Part shown: in pieces, positions 1 through 10,254 of the stretch
Numbering within the stretch: the stretch's first letter is position 1
How the letters are laid out: each line of letters starts with the position of its first letter
From: Mangifera indica
Taxonomy: Eukaryota; Streptophyta; Magnoliopsida; Sapindales; Anacardiaceae
Length of the DNA stretch: 64,000 nucleotides
Assembly (NCBI RefSeq): GCF_011075055.1
Contig: NC_058146.1
Span: 14,462,820-14,526,819 of the forward strand
Direction: 5' to 3'
Notes under the pieces: model-generated
Seen by the model: the letters and a program-made list of their open reading frames with translations, nothing else
Told to the model about the DNA's origin: nothing
Database searches by the model: none
Translations under genes and position numbers: made by a program

Positions 1-2061
1 AGGTACACCACCAATGACATTTATAACCACACTTATTGTTTTGTGGTTTACTCTGCATTATAATTTACTTCATCTCAGTCTTGGTCCACTTCAAGTGGTG
101 TGACTGAGATTTTCTATTATTTCTCACATACATGATAACTATTTCTGATAGTTGCGTTCACTTTAGGGAATGATATAATATTTATGAGACGAGTTACTCA
201 TACTCATGATAACTACTTCTAGTAGTTGCGTTCACTTCAGGGAACGATGTATAACGAGAAAATATTAATTCAAAATTTTCTTTTCCAATATTGCTACTAC
301 AGGAGCATAAAATAAAATGTGAGAATATTTTGTCTTTCACATTCAGGAAAAGATTCTGAACATTGCAAAGTTATACTAAATTATAGAGTCATTGGGAATA
401 TTACTGAATCTAATGTTCACACCTATTTTTCAAATTTCTCCACAAATTTAATAGATTTATCATTATATCCATATTTCGGCTTGCAACCCTTCAGGGATAT
501 AACGCTGAAAAATAATAGCCTTTGTTTGTCCTTCTAGGACATTTTATTTAGTTAGTTTTCAAAGCTCATAAATTCTAGGTAGAGACTCATGCAAAAAACT
601 CATTTAATATTATTCATCCAATTTTAGGAACTTCAGGCTCAATTATTGTCATATTTACAAAACTTCTAGTTTTGTAAACAATATATATGAGTTAATCTTT
701 GAAACTTCAAGTTCAAATATTATCTCATATTTACAAAATAGCTGATTTTGTAGGAGAAATATTGGGATTAATTTTGGAAGCTTCAGGTCCATATATTATC
801 CCATATCTACAAAACTTCTGGTTTTGTAATTAATATTCAGAATATTATAATACGTATTATGATTCTATTTTGGACTTCAAATCCATATTTTTCACACTTT
901 ATGCAAACTTCAGGTTGCAAAGGTGATATCATTATTCTAAAATAAAGACTTTGATGAAACTCGGGACTTCCGACCCATATATATGTATTCTTATGATTTT
1001 ACAAACTTCAAGTTGCAAATCGTAAAACTTGGGACTTCGGGCCCATATATATATTCTCACGATTTTACAAGCTTCAGGTTATAGATCAGATATAAATAAA
1101 AATAAAGATTCAAATAAATAAATATTCAAATAAATGGAATACAATAAAAATAAGTATTTAAATAATATCAGGACTTCTAGTCCAGATTCTTGGTTTTTGT
1201 AAACTTCAGGTTACAAATGATATTTATGACTTCAGGTTTAAATTTATGATTTCGTAAACTTCGGGTTACGAATGATATTCAAGATTTCAGATCTAGATTC
1301 ATGATATTCAGGACTGCAGGTCCAGATTCATAATTTTGTAAACTTCTAGTTACAAATAATGTTTAGAATTTCGGATTCAGATTTATGATATTTTAGACTT
1401 TCAGTCTAGATTTATAATTTTGTGAACTTTAGGTTACAAATAATATTCAAGACTTTGGGTCCAGATTTATGATATTCCAGACTTCAGGTCTAGATTCAAG
1501 AGTTTCAGCACTTCAGGTCTAAAATTTACAATTTTGCAAACTTCGGATTGTAAATAGGATACAATTATAGTGGAAAAATTAAACAGAAACATAATAAAAA
1601 TTAAAAAATAACTGGGATATCCGTATTTATAATATATAAGCAGCATAACGATATAATGAAAAAATATAATATACCTAAGCTGATCATACTGATAACGTGT
1701 TATAATATTAATTTAAATACAAAATATAAAGAAATGAAGGAAGAATTGAAGGAAGTAAGTGAGGCAGAATTGAGAGAGTAATTTTATATAGAATTCGGAT
1801 GCTTCTCAATTGTGTTTGCAAGTGATAGAAAAAGGGGGTTTATATAGCAGTTTCCCGCCATCTTTTTTACCTAATGTATTGACTAACACCCTTTTATTTT
1901 TCTTTTCCTGCGTCAGCCTTTCCAATTTCTTCCTCCATGTGCTTGCCTTAATAAATGCTTCCCCACCCCTTTTTCTTGACTTCATTTGGTGGAAAGCCAC
2001 CTGGATTGTAACAGTTTCCTATTAAATGGGAGGCTCCCAATCCCCTAAAATTAAATTCTTC
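1..2061. repeat. AT-rich non-genic stretch with diverged short repeats
   Basis: No gene is supported here. From about 560 to 1560 a loose repeat recurs: an 'aacttcaggtt' or 'gacttcaggtccag' core every 40-70 bases, alternating with 'gattcatgatatt' and 'tttgtaaactt'. A smaller pair, 'catgataactattctgatagttgcgttcact'-like, lies near 130 and 205. Near 1690 there is a 'gataacgtgttataa' segment, and 1700-2040 has the look of an LTR flank. I infer old retrotransposon-derived satellite-like sequence, but no LTR pair or coding domain is visible to prove it. Confidence 0.4.
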
Positions 2062-2535
2062 TGTTGGACTAGCTTTGAGAAAGCCCAATACAGCAGATGA
2101 ACCCAGCCTTGAATTTGTCTCTTTCATGGTGTGTTATGTGCAGAAAAGGTTGAAGGGACAGCTGATTGTCGTTTCCTTGAATGCTTCGTTGGTTTTTTAT
2201 GGTCCCAAGCTTGCAATGAAGCCAATATCCACTATGCCATTTTGAGAAGTTGTTCTTCCCTTCTGCTGAACATTTATATCTGTTTGTTGAAGTAAAGAAG
2301 GCCAAGACACTATGTGAAACTGTTTGGGTTATTCGGTGTGAATGCATTAATAGGTTTCCCTAGAATGCGATAGGAGAGGATTCTAGTGCATTGTAGGAAA
2401 AAGAATATTTTTTGCCATCACTCTAGGCCTCAGTTTCAGAAGACCTTGAAGATTATTTGTTCTTTATTAATCTCAATTATGATGGGGTTTTTGATCTAGA
2501 TTTTGGACTGTTTTATATAGAGGAAAAAAAATAAT

Positions 2536-2544
2536 AATAAATAA
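2536..2544. repeat. MULE-1 left target-site duplication
   Basis: AATAAATAA lies directly left of the element and is repeated exactly at 8217-8225. Nine bases is the length typical of Mutator-like insertions. The word is low in complexity, so chance identity is not negligible, but it abuts both inverted termini without a gap. Confidence 0.8.
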
Positions 2545-2723
2545 GGGAAATTATAAAAAATGGCCAAAATACTCTCCCACTAAGCAAAAATGCCCAAAAG
2601 CACTATTTTCAAGCAAAAATACCCAAAAGTACTATTTTCAAGCAAAAATACCCAAAATCACTATTCTCAAGTAAAAATGCCCATGACTTTTTCTAAAATA
2701 CCAAAATTACCTTTCCCCTCATT

Positions 2724-2998
2724 TATATAAACCCTCCTCACTCATTATGAGGGGTTAAATAAAATTTTATTAAAATTAGGGGGGTATTTTGATATTAAAC
2801 ACCATGACTTTTTTAAAATACCAAAATTACTCTTCCCCTAATTTATATAAACTCTCCTCACTCACTATGGGGGTTAAATGAAACTTTATTAAAATTAGGG
2901 GGTATTTTGATATTAAACATTATAAGGGCATTTTGATATTTCTTTATTTCATAACTTTTTCTAAAATGTCAAAATTACCCTCCCCCTCATCTATATAA
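2724..2998 (+). promoter_or_regulatory. Three repeated TATA-type promoters at the transposase end of MULE-1
   Basis: TATATAA occurs at 2724-2730, 2844-2850 and 2992-2998, each followed by 'actctcctcactca'-like sequence, within a tandemly repeated unit that also contains 'attttgatattaaac'. The third is followed by a CA- and CT-rich leader to about 3150. They point toward the transposase. MuDR-type elements are transcribed inward from their termini, so these are candidate transposase promoters; activity is inferred. Confidence 0.5.
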
Positions 2999-3479
2999 AC
3001 TCTCATCACTTACTTTTATTACACACACTTCTCATATCACTCAAACACTCACTCTCACTCTCATTTTTATTCAAGATCAATTAGTAGGGATTCATTCGGA
3101 CGGAAGAAGTTTGTATTTTTGAATTCGACTCGAAAAAAGACTATTCATCAAAAAAATGTATTTATACCAATCTTAACCTAAAACTTAATTTTATTTGTTA
3201 AGTCTAGTTTATATGTCATAATATAGGGGTTAAATGCAATGTTAGACAAATATGGGGGTTACATGTACTTTTAGATAAATATGGGGTTTTTTTTGATATT
3301 ATACAATATATAAAGGATTTATATAACATTCTAAGAATAGATAGATATTACTTTGATACAAAACAACATATAAGGGTGTTAAATTAAAAAAAAAGATAAT
3401 TGAGGGTTGAAATGAAATGTTATTAAAATTTGGGGGCATTTTGATATTAAACATTGTAGGAGCATTATAAATGAAATTT

Positions 3480-4610
3480 TAGGTTTTTTCGAATTTCACC
3501 GTTTTAGGATATATCGACTCGTACTTTCTGGATTTCTTAAGAATTTTTCGATTGTTGGCATTCTAGAGTATTTCAATTTTTAGAATCCGAATTTCAGTTC
3601 CATTTTTTCAAATTTCACTGTTTTAGGATATATCGACTCGTATTTTCCAGATTTTTGAAGAATTTTTCGATTCTTGCCATTCTAAGATATTTCAACTTTT
3701 AGAATTCGAATTTCAGTTTTGTTTTTTCGAATTTCACCGTTTTAGGATATATCGACTCTTATTTTTCAGAATCCGAAGAATTTTTTATTCTTGTCACTCT
3801 AGGGTATTTCAACTTTTAGAATAGAAATTTCAGTTCCGTTTTTTCAAATTTCACCGTTTTAGGATATATCGATTCTTATTTTTAAGATTCCGAAGAATTT
3901 TTCGATTCTTACCACTCTAGGGTATTTCAACTTTTAGAATAGGAATTTTAGTTCCGTTTTTCTGAATTTCACCATTTTAAGATATATCGACTAGTATTTT
4001 CTAGATTTTCGAAGAATTTTTTTATTCTTACCATTCTAGGGTATTTCAACTTTTAGAATTTGAATTTCAGTTCTGTTTTTTTGAATTTCAACGTTTTAGG
4101 ATATATTGACTCGTATTTTCTAGATTTTCAAAGAATTTTTTTATTCTTGCCATTCTAAGGTATTTCAACTTTTAAAATTCGAATTTCAATTCCATTTTTT
4201 CGAATTTCATCGTTTTAGGATATATCGACTCGTATTTTTCAGATTCCGAAGAATTTTTTTATTCTTGCCATTCTAGGGTATTTCAACTTTTAGAATTCGA
4301 ATTTCGGTTCTATTTTTTTGAATTTCACCATTTTAGGATATATCGACTCGTATTTTTCAGATTTCTGAAGAATTTTTCTATTCTTGCCATTCTAAGGTAT
4401 TTCAACTTTTAAAATTCGAATTTCAGTTCTGTTTTTTTGAATTTCACCGTTTTATGATATATCAACTCGTATTTTCCAGATTTTTGAAGAATTTTTCGAT
4501 TCTTGCCATTCTAGGGTATTTCAACTTTTAGAATTCGAATTTCAATTCCGTTTTTTCAAATTTCACCGTTTTAGGATATATCGACTCGTGTTTTCTAGAT
4601 TTTGATATAA
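3480..4610 (+). repeat. 119-bp tandem array in MULE-1 (about 10 units)
   Basis: The word 'tttcaccgttttagg' recurs at 3494, 3613, 3732, 3849, 3967, 4086, 4205, 4323, 4442 and 4561, giving a period of 117-119 bp. Each unit contains 'atatatcgactcgta', 'gaagaatttttcgattctt', 'ccattctagggtatttcaac' and 'agaattcgaatttcag'. Units differ by scattered substitutions, so the array is not fresh. It lies between the leader and the first coding exon of the transposase, where a leader intron would be. Related arrays of the same period are in MULE-2. Confidence 0.9.
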
Positions 4611-4798
4611 GATAACATACGAGGGTGTTATATAAATTGTTAAATAATTATATAGGGTTAAATAAAATATTAGAAAAATATGAGGAATTTTTTTAATATT
4701 AATAATGGTACGACTGTTTTACATAGTTATTACAGATTTTTTTATTATAAATGAATAATTATTTTCAAAAACTTGTCATTGCAGGATTGATAATTAAA

Positions 4799-6772
4799 AT
4801 GGATGGTTATGCATCGGTTCGTCACCAGGGAGAATGGATTCAACGTGGCAATAACACAATGAAATATGTTGGAGGAGCCAAACAATTAATTAAAATCTCT
4901 TATGGAACAACATTCGAGAGATTTATTGAGCTTTTGAAGGAGTCTTGCAGTATTGACCCAATGAAAAACTACCTTCAACTATCAATGAAGCCAAGAAAAA
5001 TTCAGCTCGACTACCCCGTACAGATCCAAAATGATGAAGATGTCCAGGGTCTTATTGATATGTCATAGTACTTACAGGAATGTATTCCTGTTTTTGTTAC
5101 ATGTACCCCAATTGAAGGGCAGAAGGAAGAAGATGAAGATGAAGAAGAAAGTAGTGGGGTCAAGAAAGAATACGACTTGGAAAAGTTGATTGATTTCAGT
5201 AATGACCCGTTGTACATTGCAAACTCATGGGCCCATGGAGAAAAAGATAGAGTTCCCAACTGGGGTGACTTTGATGGAAATGATATGCCTGATATTCCTT
5301 CAAAAGATGTAGACCTGAGTATATGGCATCAGTTATCGAGGGTATGGATAGTTTGCAGCTTGAAGATCCTATTTTAGGTGGTGGGAATTATTCTGGGCCA
5401 TTTTTTGACAATGTCCCCACTGATCCACTTAGGTGGCTTCTTGATTTTCCTCCACAGCCATCAGCATCATCAGGTGGTTCCAGATCGATCCGAGAGGAGA
5501 ATGGTGTAAAGGTTGGTGATATTTTCTATAATAAAGTCCAATTGAAAGATGTTGTGAAGCAATTCACCTTACTTAAAGGATTTCAATTTGATGTAAAAAA
5601 GTCTGACAATAAGCGGTGGGAAATTAAGTGCAAGGCTGAAAATTGTAACTGGTATATACATGCAACCAAGTCCACAGTCGGTGAAGTCTGGGGGATCAAC
5701 TCTATGAATCCTACCCACACATGTTCAGTTGATCAAATCATGCCACATTACAGACAAGCTGGGGCCCGAGCCTTAAGTCAATTAATGAGATCAAAGTTTG
5801 TGATGATTGATCGAATTTATCGGCCTAAGGAAATAATTGTTGACATCGCCGAACGACATAAAATTGATATTTCATACTCACAGGCTTGGCGGGCAAGAAA
5901 TTGGGCTATAAATTCATTGAAGGGTTCACCAGAGGAATCATTTATGCTTTTATCAGATTATTGCTACAATCTTTAGCGTACTAATCCGGGCACCGTTACT
6001 GCTATTGAAACAGATGATGACCATCGATTTCAAAATTTTTTCATGTCATTAGGATGTTCCATTCGTGCATTCAGCCAATATCTCCGCCCGGTTATTTGCA
6101 TTGACACTACATTCCTTAAAGGTCGATATCTGAGGCATTTATTCATTGCGGTGGCTCTTGATAGTAATGACCAGATATATCTAATCGGTTTCGATGTCGG
6201 TAAAAAGGAAGATCATGACACGTGGTGTTGGTTTCTTCCGAGGATTAAAGAATGTATCCATGACCTATCTGAGTTGGCAATAATCTTATATCGACATCAT
6301 GCTATATATTCGGCAATGGCTGAAGTCTTTCCAGATGTCCACTATGGATGTTGTTGTCATCATCTTCTGTGTAACATGCGGGCAAAGTATAAACGAGACT
6401 CAAAGGTATAGTGTTTTAAACAAGTAATTAACATTGTAACAGTTTATCTTTTTCATACATTTTGATTATACTCAGTTTTTCTTATTTTTTACCAACTTAT
6501 AGGTTGCAGGTGTATATTGGAAAGCGGCAAAATCATACACAGAATCAGACTTTGGGGTGATGATGCAATCTCTTGACTCGATGAACCCTCAAGCTGGAGC
6601 TTATCTACGGGATGTCGGATTTGAGCATTGGTGTAGAGCTTACTTTCCGGGACATCGATACAACACCATGACTACTAATATTGCTGAGTCATTTAATGCC
6701 CTTGTCAAACATGCACGGGGCCTACCTATAACAATACTCTTAGAGTTTATTCGTGGTACCATGCAGCGCTAG
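4799..6772 (+). pseudogene. MuDR-type MULE transposase, disrupted
   Basis: An acceptor-like 'attgcag' at about 4786 precedes ATG 4799, which opens a PB1-like N-terminal region (MDGYASV...). It then reads through an acidic stretch, a Mutator DNA-binding domain near 5500-5740 (C-x-W-type 'CKAENCNWYIHA', ending 'THTC'), and the DDE core: first Asp in 'CIDTTFLKGRY' near 6100, a C-x2-H motif in 'CCCHHLLCN' near 6350, and a Glu in 'NIAESFNAL' near 6685 after an intron (about 6409-6511). Lesions: TAG at 5066; a frame change near 5330-5350; TAG at 5974; the second catalytic Asp, expected in an 'SDRH'-like motif, is Tyr in 'LYRHH' near 6293; and the frame stops at 6770, before any SWIM zinc finger. 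The family assignment is firm and the gene is clearly non-functional. Confidence 0.88.
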
Positions 6773-6799
6773 TTTTACTAGTTTATTCGTGGTACCATG
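6744..6799 (+). repeat. 20-bp direct repeat at the truncated transposase end
   Basis: 'agtttattcgtggtaccatg' occurs at 6744-6763 and again, exact, at 6780-6799, separated by 16 bases that contain the stop codon. Beyond the second copy the coding sequence is replaced by array-like and module sequence. This looks like a repair scar at the point where the transposase 3' half was lost. Confidence 0.7.
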
Positions 6800-6899
6800 A
6801 AATTTGAAAATTACATATGAAAAAACCCTAAAACAGAAAAAACGGATATAAAATTCGAAAACTACGCGATCAGAAACCCTAGATAAGAAAATTCTCAAT

Positions 6900-8130
6900 T
6901 TACCCCCTCATGAAAATTCCTTAATTGAAAAGGTCCACTGTTATATGACAAATTTCAGAAAAACCCACTGTGTTCTAACGAATCTCCTTCGGCTCTCCAA
7001 TATTTTAAAAAAGCCACTTTACCTCCCTAACCCACAGTCAATGTCTGCTGACCGTGGGATAAATCGTTTGACCATGGGAAACACTGTTCCCACGGTCGGA
7101 CTGTCGATCCTTTCGGCAGCCATTTCGACCAAATTTTGGTTGTTTCGGCCTCCGATTTTCACATAAATCAAATCTACATGTTGTATAACACAAAACCCCT
7201 CAATCAATTCAACGAAAACAACCAAGAATCAAAACATTTTAAGCATTGTTCAAACCATAAACCCTAAAATTTCAAACCGAAAAATCTCAATCAAATCTCA
7301 ATAATATGAGCAATAACTTGATCCAAACAAGATTACGGGAGATATACTAACATTCTTTGCCATTTGCGGTTGCCGGAAAGCAAGAAAATCTGTGAAAATG
7401 AGGTTCACCATGGGAGAGTAGGAAGCTTTGGAATTTTCTTTGAATTGCACAATGAAAATTGCAAATATTACTGTGGGAAGAAATGAAATTTTGTTGTGTT
7501 TATAGAGAGGGGTAGTTTTGTAATTTTTCCAAACCCACAATCACATGGGAAATTTCAAAAAAACTCGATGTGGGCTAAGGACTCTTCCCGACACCCCAAT
7601 ATTTTAAAAAAGCCACTTTACCCCCCTAACCCACAGTCAATGTCTGCTGACCGTGAGATAAATTGTTTGACCGTGGGAAACACTTTTCCCACAGTCGGAC
7701 TGCCGATCCTTTCGGCAGCTATTTTCGACCAAATTTTGGTCGTTTCAGCCTCCGATTTCCACATAAATCAAATATACACATTGTATAACACAAAACCCCT
7801 CAATCAATTCAACGAAAACAACCAAGAATCAAAACATTTTAAACATTGTTCAAACCGTAAACCCTAAAATTTCAAACCGAAAAATCTCAATCAAATCTCA
7901 ATAATATGAGCAATAAATTGATCCAAACAAGATTACGGGAGATATACTAACCTTCTTTGCCATTTGCGATTGCCAGAAAGCAAGAAAATCAGCGAAAATG
8001 AGGTTCGACCGTGGGATGACCGTGGGAAAGGGGAAAGTCTGAATTTTCTTTGAATTTGCACAATAAAATGACCGTGGGAAGTGATGAAATTTGCTGTGTT
8101 TATATATGGGGGCAGTTTCGTCATTTCACA
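6900..8130 (-). repeat. Two tandem 600-bp promoter/micro-exon modules at the right end of MULE-1
   Basis: The segment around 6945-7540 repeats at 7545-8130 with a period of about 600 bp. On the minus strand each copy has, in order: a TATA motif ('atataaacac'-like near 8103; 'tataaacac'-like near 7500), a leader rich in 'cccacggtc', 'cttgctttc', an ATG (7963 and 7363), then 12 coding bases (M-A-K-K and M-A-K-N), and an immediate GTTAGT donor. Downstream come 'gagatttgattgag' and 'ttgaaattttagggttta'. The same module occurs twice in MULE-2. It faces inward but has no gene body left in MULE-1. Splicing is inferred. Confidence 0.6.
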
Positions 8131-8216
8131 AAACCTGGGCATTTTTGCTTAAACCTGAATTTTTTGGGCAATTTCGCTTAGACCCCCTTAATTTTGCCTA
8201 TTTTTTATAATTTCCC

Positions 8217-8225
8217 AATAAATAA
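8217..8225. repeat. MULE-1 right target-site duplication
   Basis: AATAAATAA, identical to 2536-2544 and directly abutting the right terminus (tttccc) of MULE-1. Confidence 0.8.
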
Positions 8226-8372
8226 AGGCATTTGCATTTTAATATTCCTTTGTTGCTGACATGCAAAGGCGACGGTTATTTCACTATTGAAGAATCTATG
8301 TATCTAAATTTCGAACCAAATGAAAATTTTACTTCATTATTCTTATTAATTTGTGTGGCAAAACCCATCAAT

Positions 8373-8780
8373 TGGTATCAGAGCGTCATTCTGGGGGATG
8401 ACTGAAGGGCACGAGGACTCAAGAACTCCAGCGAGAGATGGTTCAGCTGGTACAGGAAGCTGAGCTGCATCAACAACGATTACTCAAAGAATCCATCGAC
8501 CTCAAGAGCCTGATCTTCATGTAACAGAAGCTAGTTGATCTGACTAAAGAGGGAGTCACGGTGGGAGTAAACCAGAGGTCTTCCTAGGGTCATTCCACGA
8601 AGGTGGAGTGTCCAAAGTATAGTGGAGAGGATCTCGACAATTGGTTTATCCGGGCAGAATACTTCTTTCAAGTCTCCTGTGGCGGCATGGCCCTTGAATG
8701 GACCTTCCATGCAACCCCGGTGCCTGAACTTGAAAGCAATAACTGGAGGCCCACTGAAAGCCTGGAAAACCTCTAGAGCA
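8373..8780 (+). pseudogene. Gypsy-type gag remnant with tRNA-Met primer binding site
   Basis: The primer binding site tggtatcagagc is at 8373-8384. From 8411 a frame reads TRTQELQREMVQLVQEAE... and, after a TAA near 8521, VGVNQRSS, then a stop and KVECPKYSGEDLDNWFIRAE, which is the 'F.G.D...W...A' pattern typical of plant Ty3/Gypsy gag N-terminal regions. Similarity fades after about 8780. At least two in-frame stops break it. No protease, reverse transcriptase or integrase follows, so only the 5' part of the retroelement remains. Confidence 0.7.
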
Positions 8781-9605
8781 AACCCTCTTGGAAAGTTGCG
8801 GTGAAAGCAGTGTAAGATGAAATTGAAGTTTCTTCTTCAGGATCGTACACTCTCCTCTCAACTCCTTTGGTAAAGAAGTCTGGAAATGCGGATTGTATGC
8901 TCTACCAAGCTATCCGATTTCTTGCATATTTATTGCTTTCCATCCTGTAGAGTAATTGAATCAGGATCAACACTCAATTATATTATAGCCACTGGCCGAG
9001 TTTATTCGGTGTTACCATTCAGGCTAAAAGTATGGTTCTTTGCATGGACTGTTTTAAAATCTTTGATGTCCTTCTTGCATCGAAGGCTGAGTTTTGCAGC
9101 GCAGAAGCTTTTAAGCATCATTGACAATGGCAAGTTTCTTTGCCTGGGATGGTCAACAAATTCCCTGGTAGTTATTGCAATTTTTCCTGGAGGAAGTAGG
9201 AAGCTCTTAACAAATTGCAATGAACAATTGCCAAATAAAGGTGCATTTTACTATAATGTTCTTGAAATAAGCCTCTCTTGATTTGAGCTTTACACCTGAA
9301 TCATAGATGTGTCGAGCTACAATGTTTTTAGACTTGGACCGAACATTAACTCAGTGAAAGGCCGATCATAATCAACCAGTGGTCAAATTGGTGTAGTTGG
9401 ATTGATTACTATATAGATCAACAACAAAAATAATATTTGAAACATTTTTCTCTATTTAATCATTATATATAAAATCTGAATTTTATTTATTTAATTAAAG
9501 TCTGCTGGTCGCTGCCTCAACCCCTTAGCATTTTTCTCAAAAATCATCTCTAATATTCTTTATGATGTCTTTCTCAAGAGATCCCTGCCTCAACTCCTTA
9601 GCGAT
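8781..9605. other. Non-genic stretch between gag remnant and nsLTP gene
   Basis: The part at 8880-9280 is less AT-rich and has a 131-codon open frame, but it shows no recognisable domain and opens amid retroelement debris. I see it as unassigned, possibly a further retroelement relic. The stretch 9340-9600 has repeated 'tgcctcaaccccttagc'-like words (9515 and 9587). Nothing else is supported. Confidence 0.35.
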
Positions 9606-10149
9606 TCAGTGAATGCTGCAAAATCAGACAAACCAAGATCAATATAGTTCAAACCAATTTAATATTATATTTCACTGATTAGTCGTCTACATGCATCTAG
9701 CTGATCCTTGGATTCGATTTGGGCCAACCTGATTCAATCCACCCCTCAATGCATGCCCTCTTATACATATCAATAAAATTAAAATTGTCAAGGAAAGCAA
9801 GTACTCACGTTTCACAGTTGGTTTTTGAGGAGACAGGGAAACCAACATCAATGTGGCAACGGGAAGGAAGCTGGCTCAACAACCAATCGTTTATCGGCAC
9901 TGGCCCGGCACCTTTCTTTAAGCAGCGGCAAATATCTTTCTTGTCGTCAACGCTTTTCACGGATTGAGCAAGCTGTTGCAGCCCAATGCAGCAGGTAATG
10001 CCAGGGTCTTTTGCCTTGCCAGTGACATAGTCCACACATCCAGCTGCTTTATAAACCAGAGAGCTACATTTAACTGTCGCCTCACCGTCATTGGCAAGGA
10101 AGAAAAGGACTGAGAGGAGAAGCAGCATGGAGAAATAGAGGTTCTTCAT
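9606..10149 (-). CDS. Type I non-specific lipid transfer protein precursor
   Basis: A small secreted protein that binds lipids in the apoplast and cell wall. Exon 1 is 10149-9809. It ends in a GTGAGT donor directly after the codon for the residue following the last Cys. A matching acceptor (ttttgcag) puts exon 2 at 9615-9606, which adds T-I-H and a stop, giving 116 residues. Residues 1-24 are a hydrophobic signal peptide ending in A. The eight Cys are at 28, 38, 53, 54, 74, 76, 98 and 112. Their spacing (9, 14, 0, 19, 1, 21, 13) is exactly the type I nsLTP pattern, and the C-x-C has Arg between. An in-frame ATG nine codons upstream (10176) is also possible; I chose the M-K start because a normal signal peptide begins there. 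If the intron is not spliced, the protein ends two residues earlier at TGA 9805. The 193-bp intron lies where plant nsLTP genes often have one. Confidence 0.9.
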
Positions 10150-10247
10150 GGCTAAATATGGTAATGTAACAGTCATAATAAGATCACCCTGGTACTATGA
10201 TGATGAGCTTGTTTTCTTGATGGGAAAATGAAGTGGGGACGAGGGGT

Positions 10248-10254
10248 TTATATA
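10248..10254 (-). promoter_or_regulatory. TATA box of the nsLTP gene
   Basis: On the minus strand 'ctatataaacccc' contains TATATAA about 100 bases upstream of the chosen ATG. This allows a leader of roughly 70 bases, a normal geometry for a plant gene. No other TATA-like word is closer. Confidence 0.65.

Larger units (their letters stand above)
2545..8216 (+). mobile_element. MULE-1, full-length Mutator-like element (5,672 bp)
   Basis: The left end gggaaattataaaaaatggc is matched by the inverted right end, gggaaattataaaaaatagg on the minus strand, with further weaker similarity inward (gcaaaaatgccc-type motifs). Exact 9-bp duplications flank it. Layout from the left: three TATA-bearing promoter repeats (2545-3100), a 119-bp tandem array (3480-4610), a broken MuDR-type transposase (4799-6772), then two 600-bp tandem copies of a promoter/micro-exon module facing inward on the minus strand (6900-8216). 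It is a sister of MULE-2 at 37445-43118, which lies in the opposite orientation and is only 2 bp longer. The transposase is dead, so the element is non-autonomous today. Confidence 0.88.
2062..8370 (+). mobile_element. Gypsy-type 5' LTR split by the MULE-1 insertion
   Basis: A sequence starting TGTTGG at 2062 runs to 2544, is interrupted by MULE-1, and resumes at 8226 after the duplicated 9 bp. It ends in CA at 8370, two bases before a tRNA-Met primer binding site (tggtatcagagc, 8373-8384), the usual place for a 5' LTR end. Without the insertion the LTR would be about 630 bp. A TATA-like 'ttttatatag' near 2511 would suit an LTR promoter. The start is chosen only by the TG rule; no 3' LTR partner is seen in the window, so the left edge is tentative. 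Confidence 0.45.

Noticed and set aside
3480..4610. CRISPR-like or bacterial repeat array
   Set aside because: The unit is one continuous 119-bp repeat without spacers, in a plant genome and inside a MULE.
8373..8384. tRNA gene
   Set aside because: Only the 12-base primer-binding complement of tRNA-Met is present; there is no cloverleaf.
8886..9281. 131-codon frame downstream of the gag remnant
   Set aside because: No domain is recognised in either strand; it is next to retroelement debris. Listed only as an unassigned stretch.
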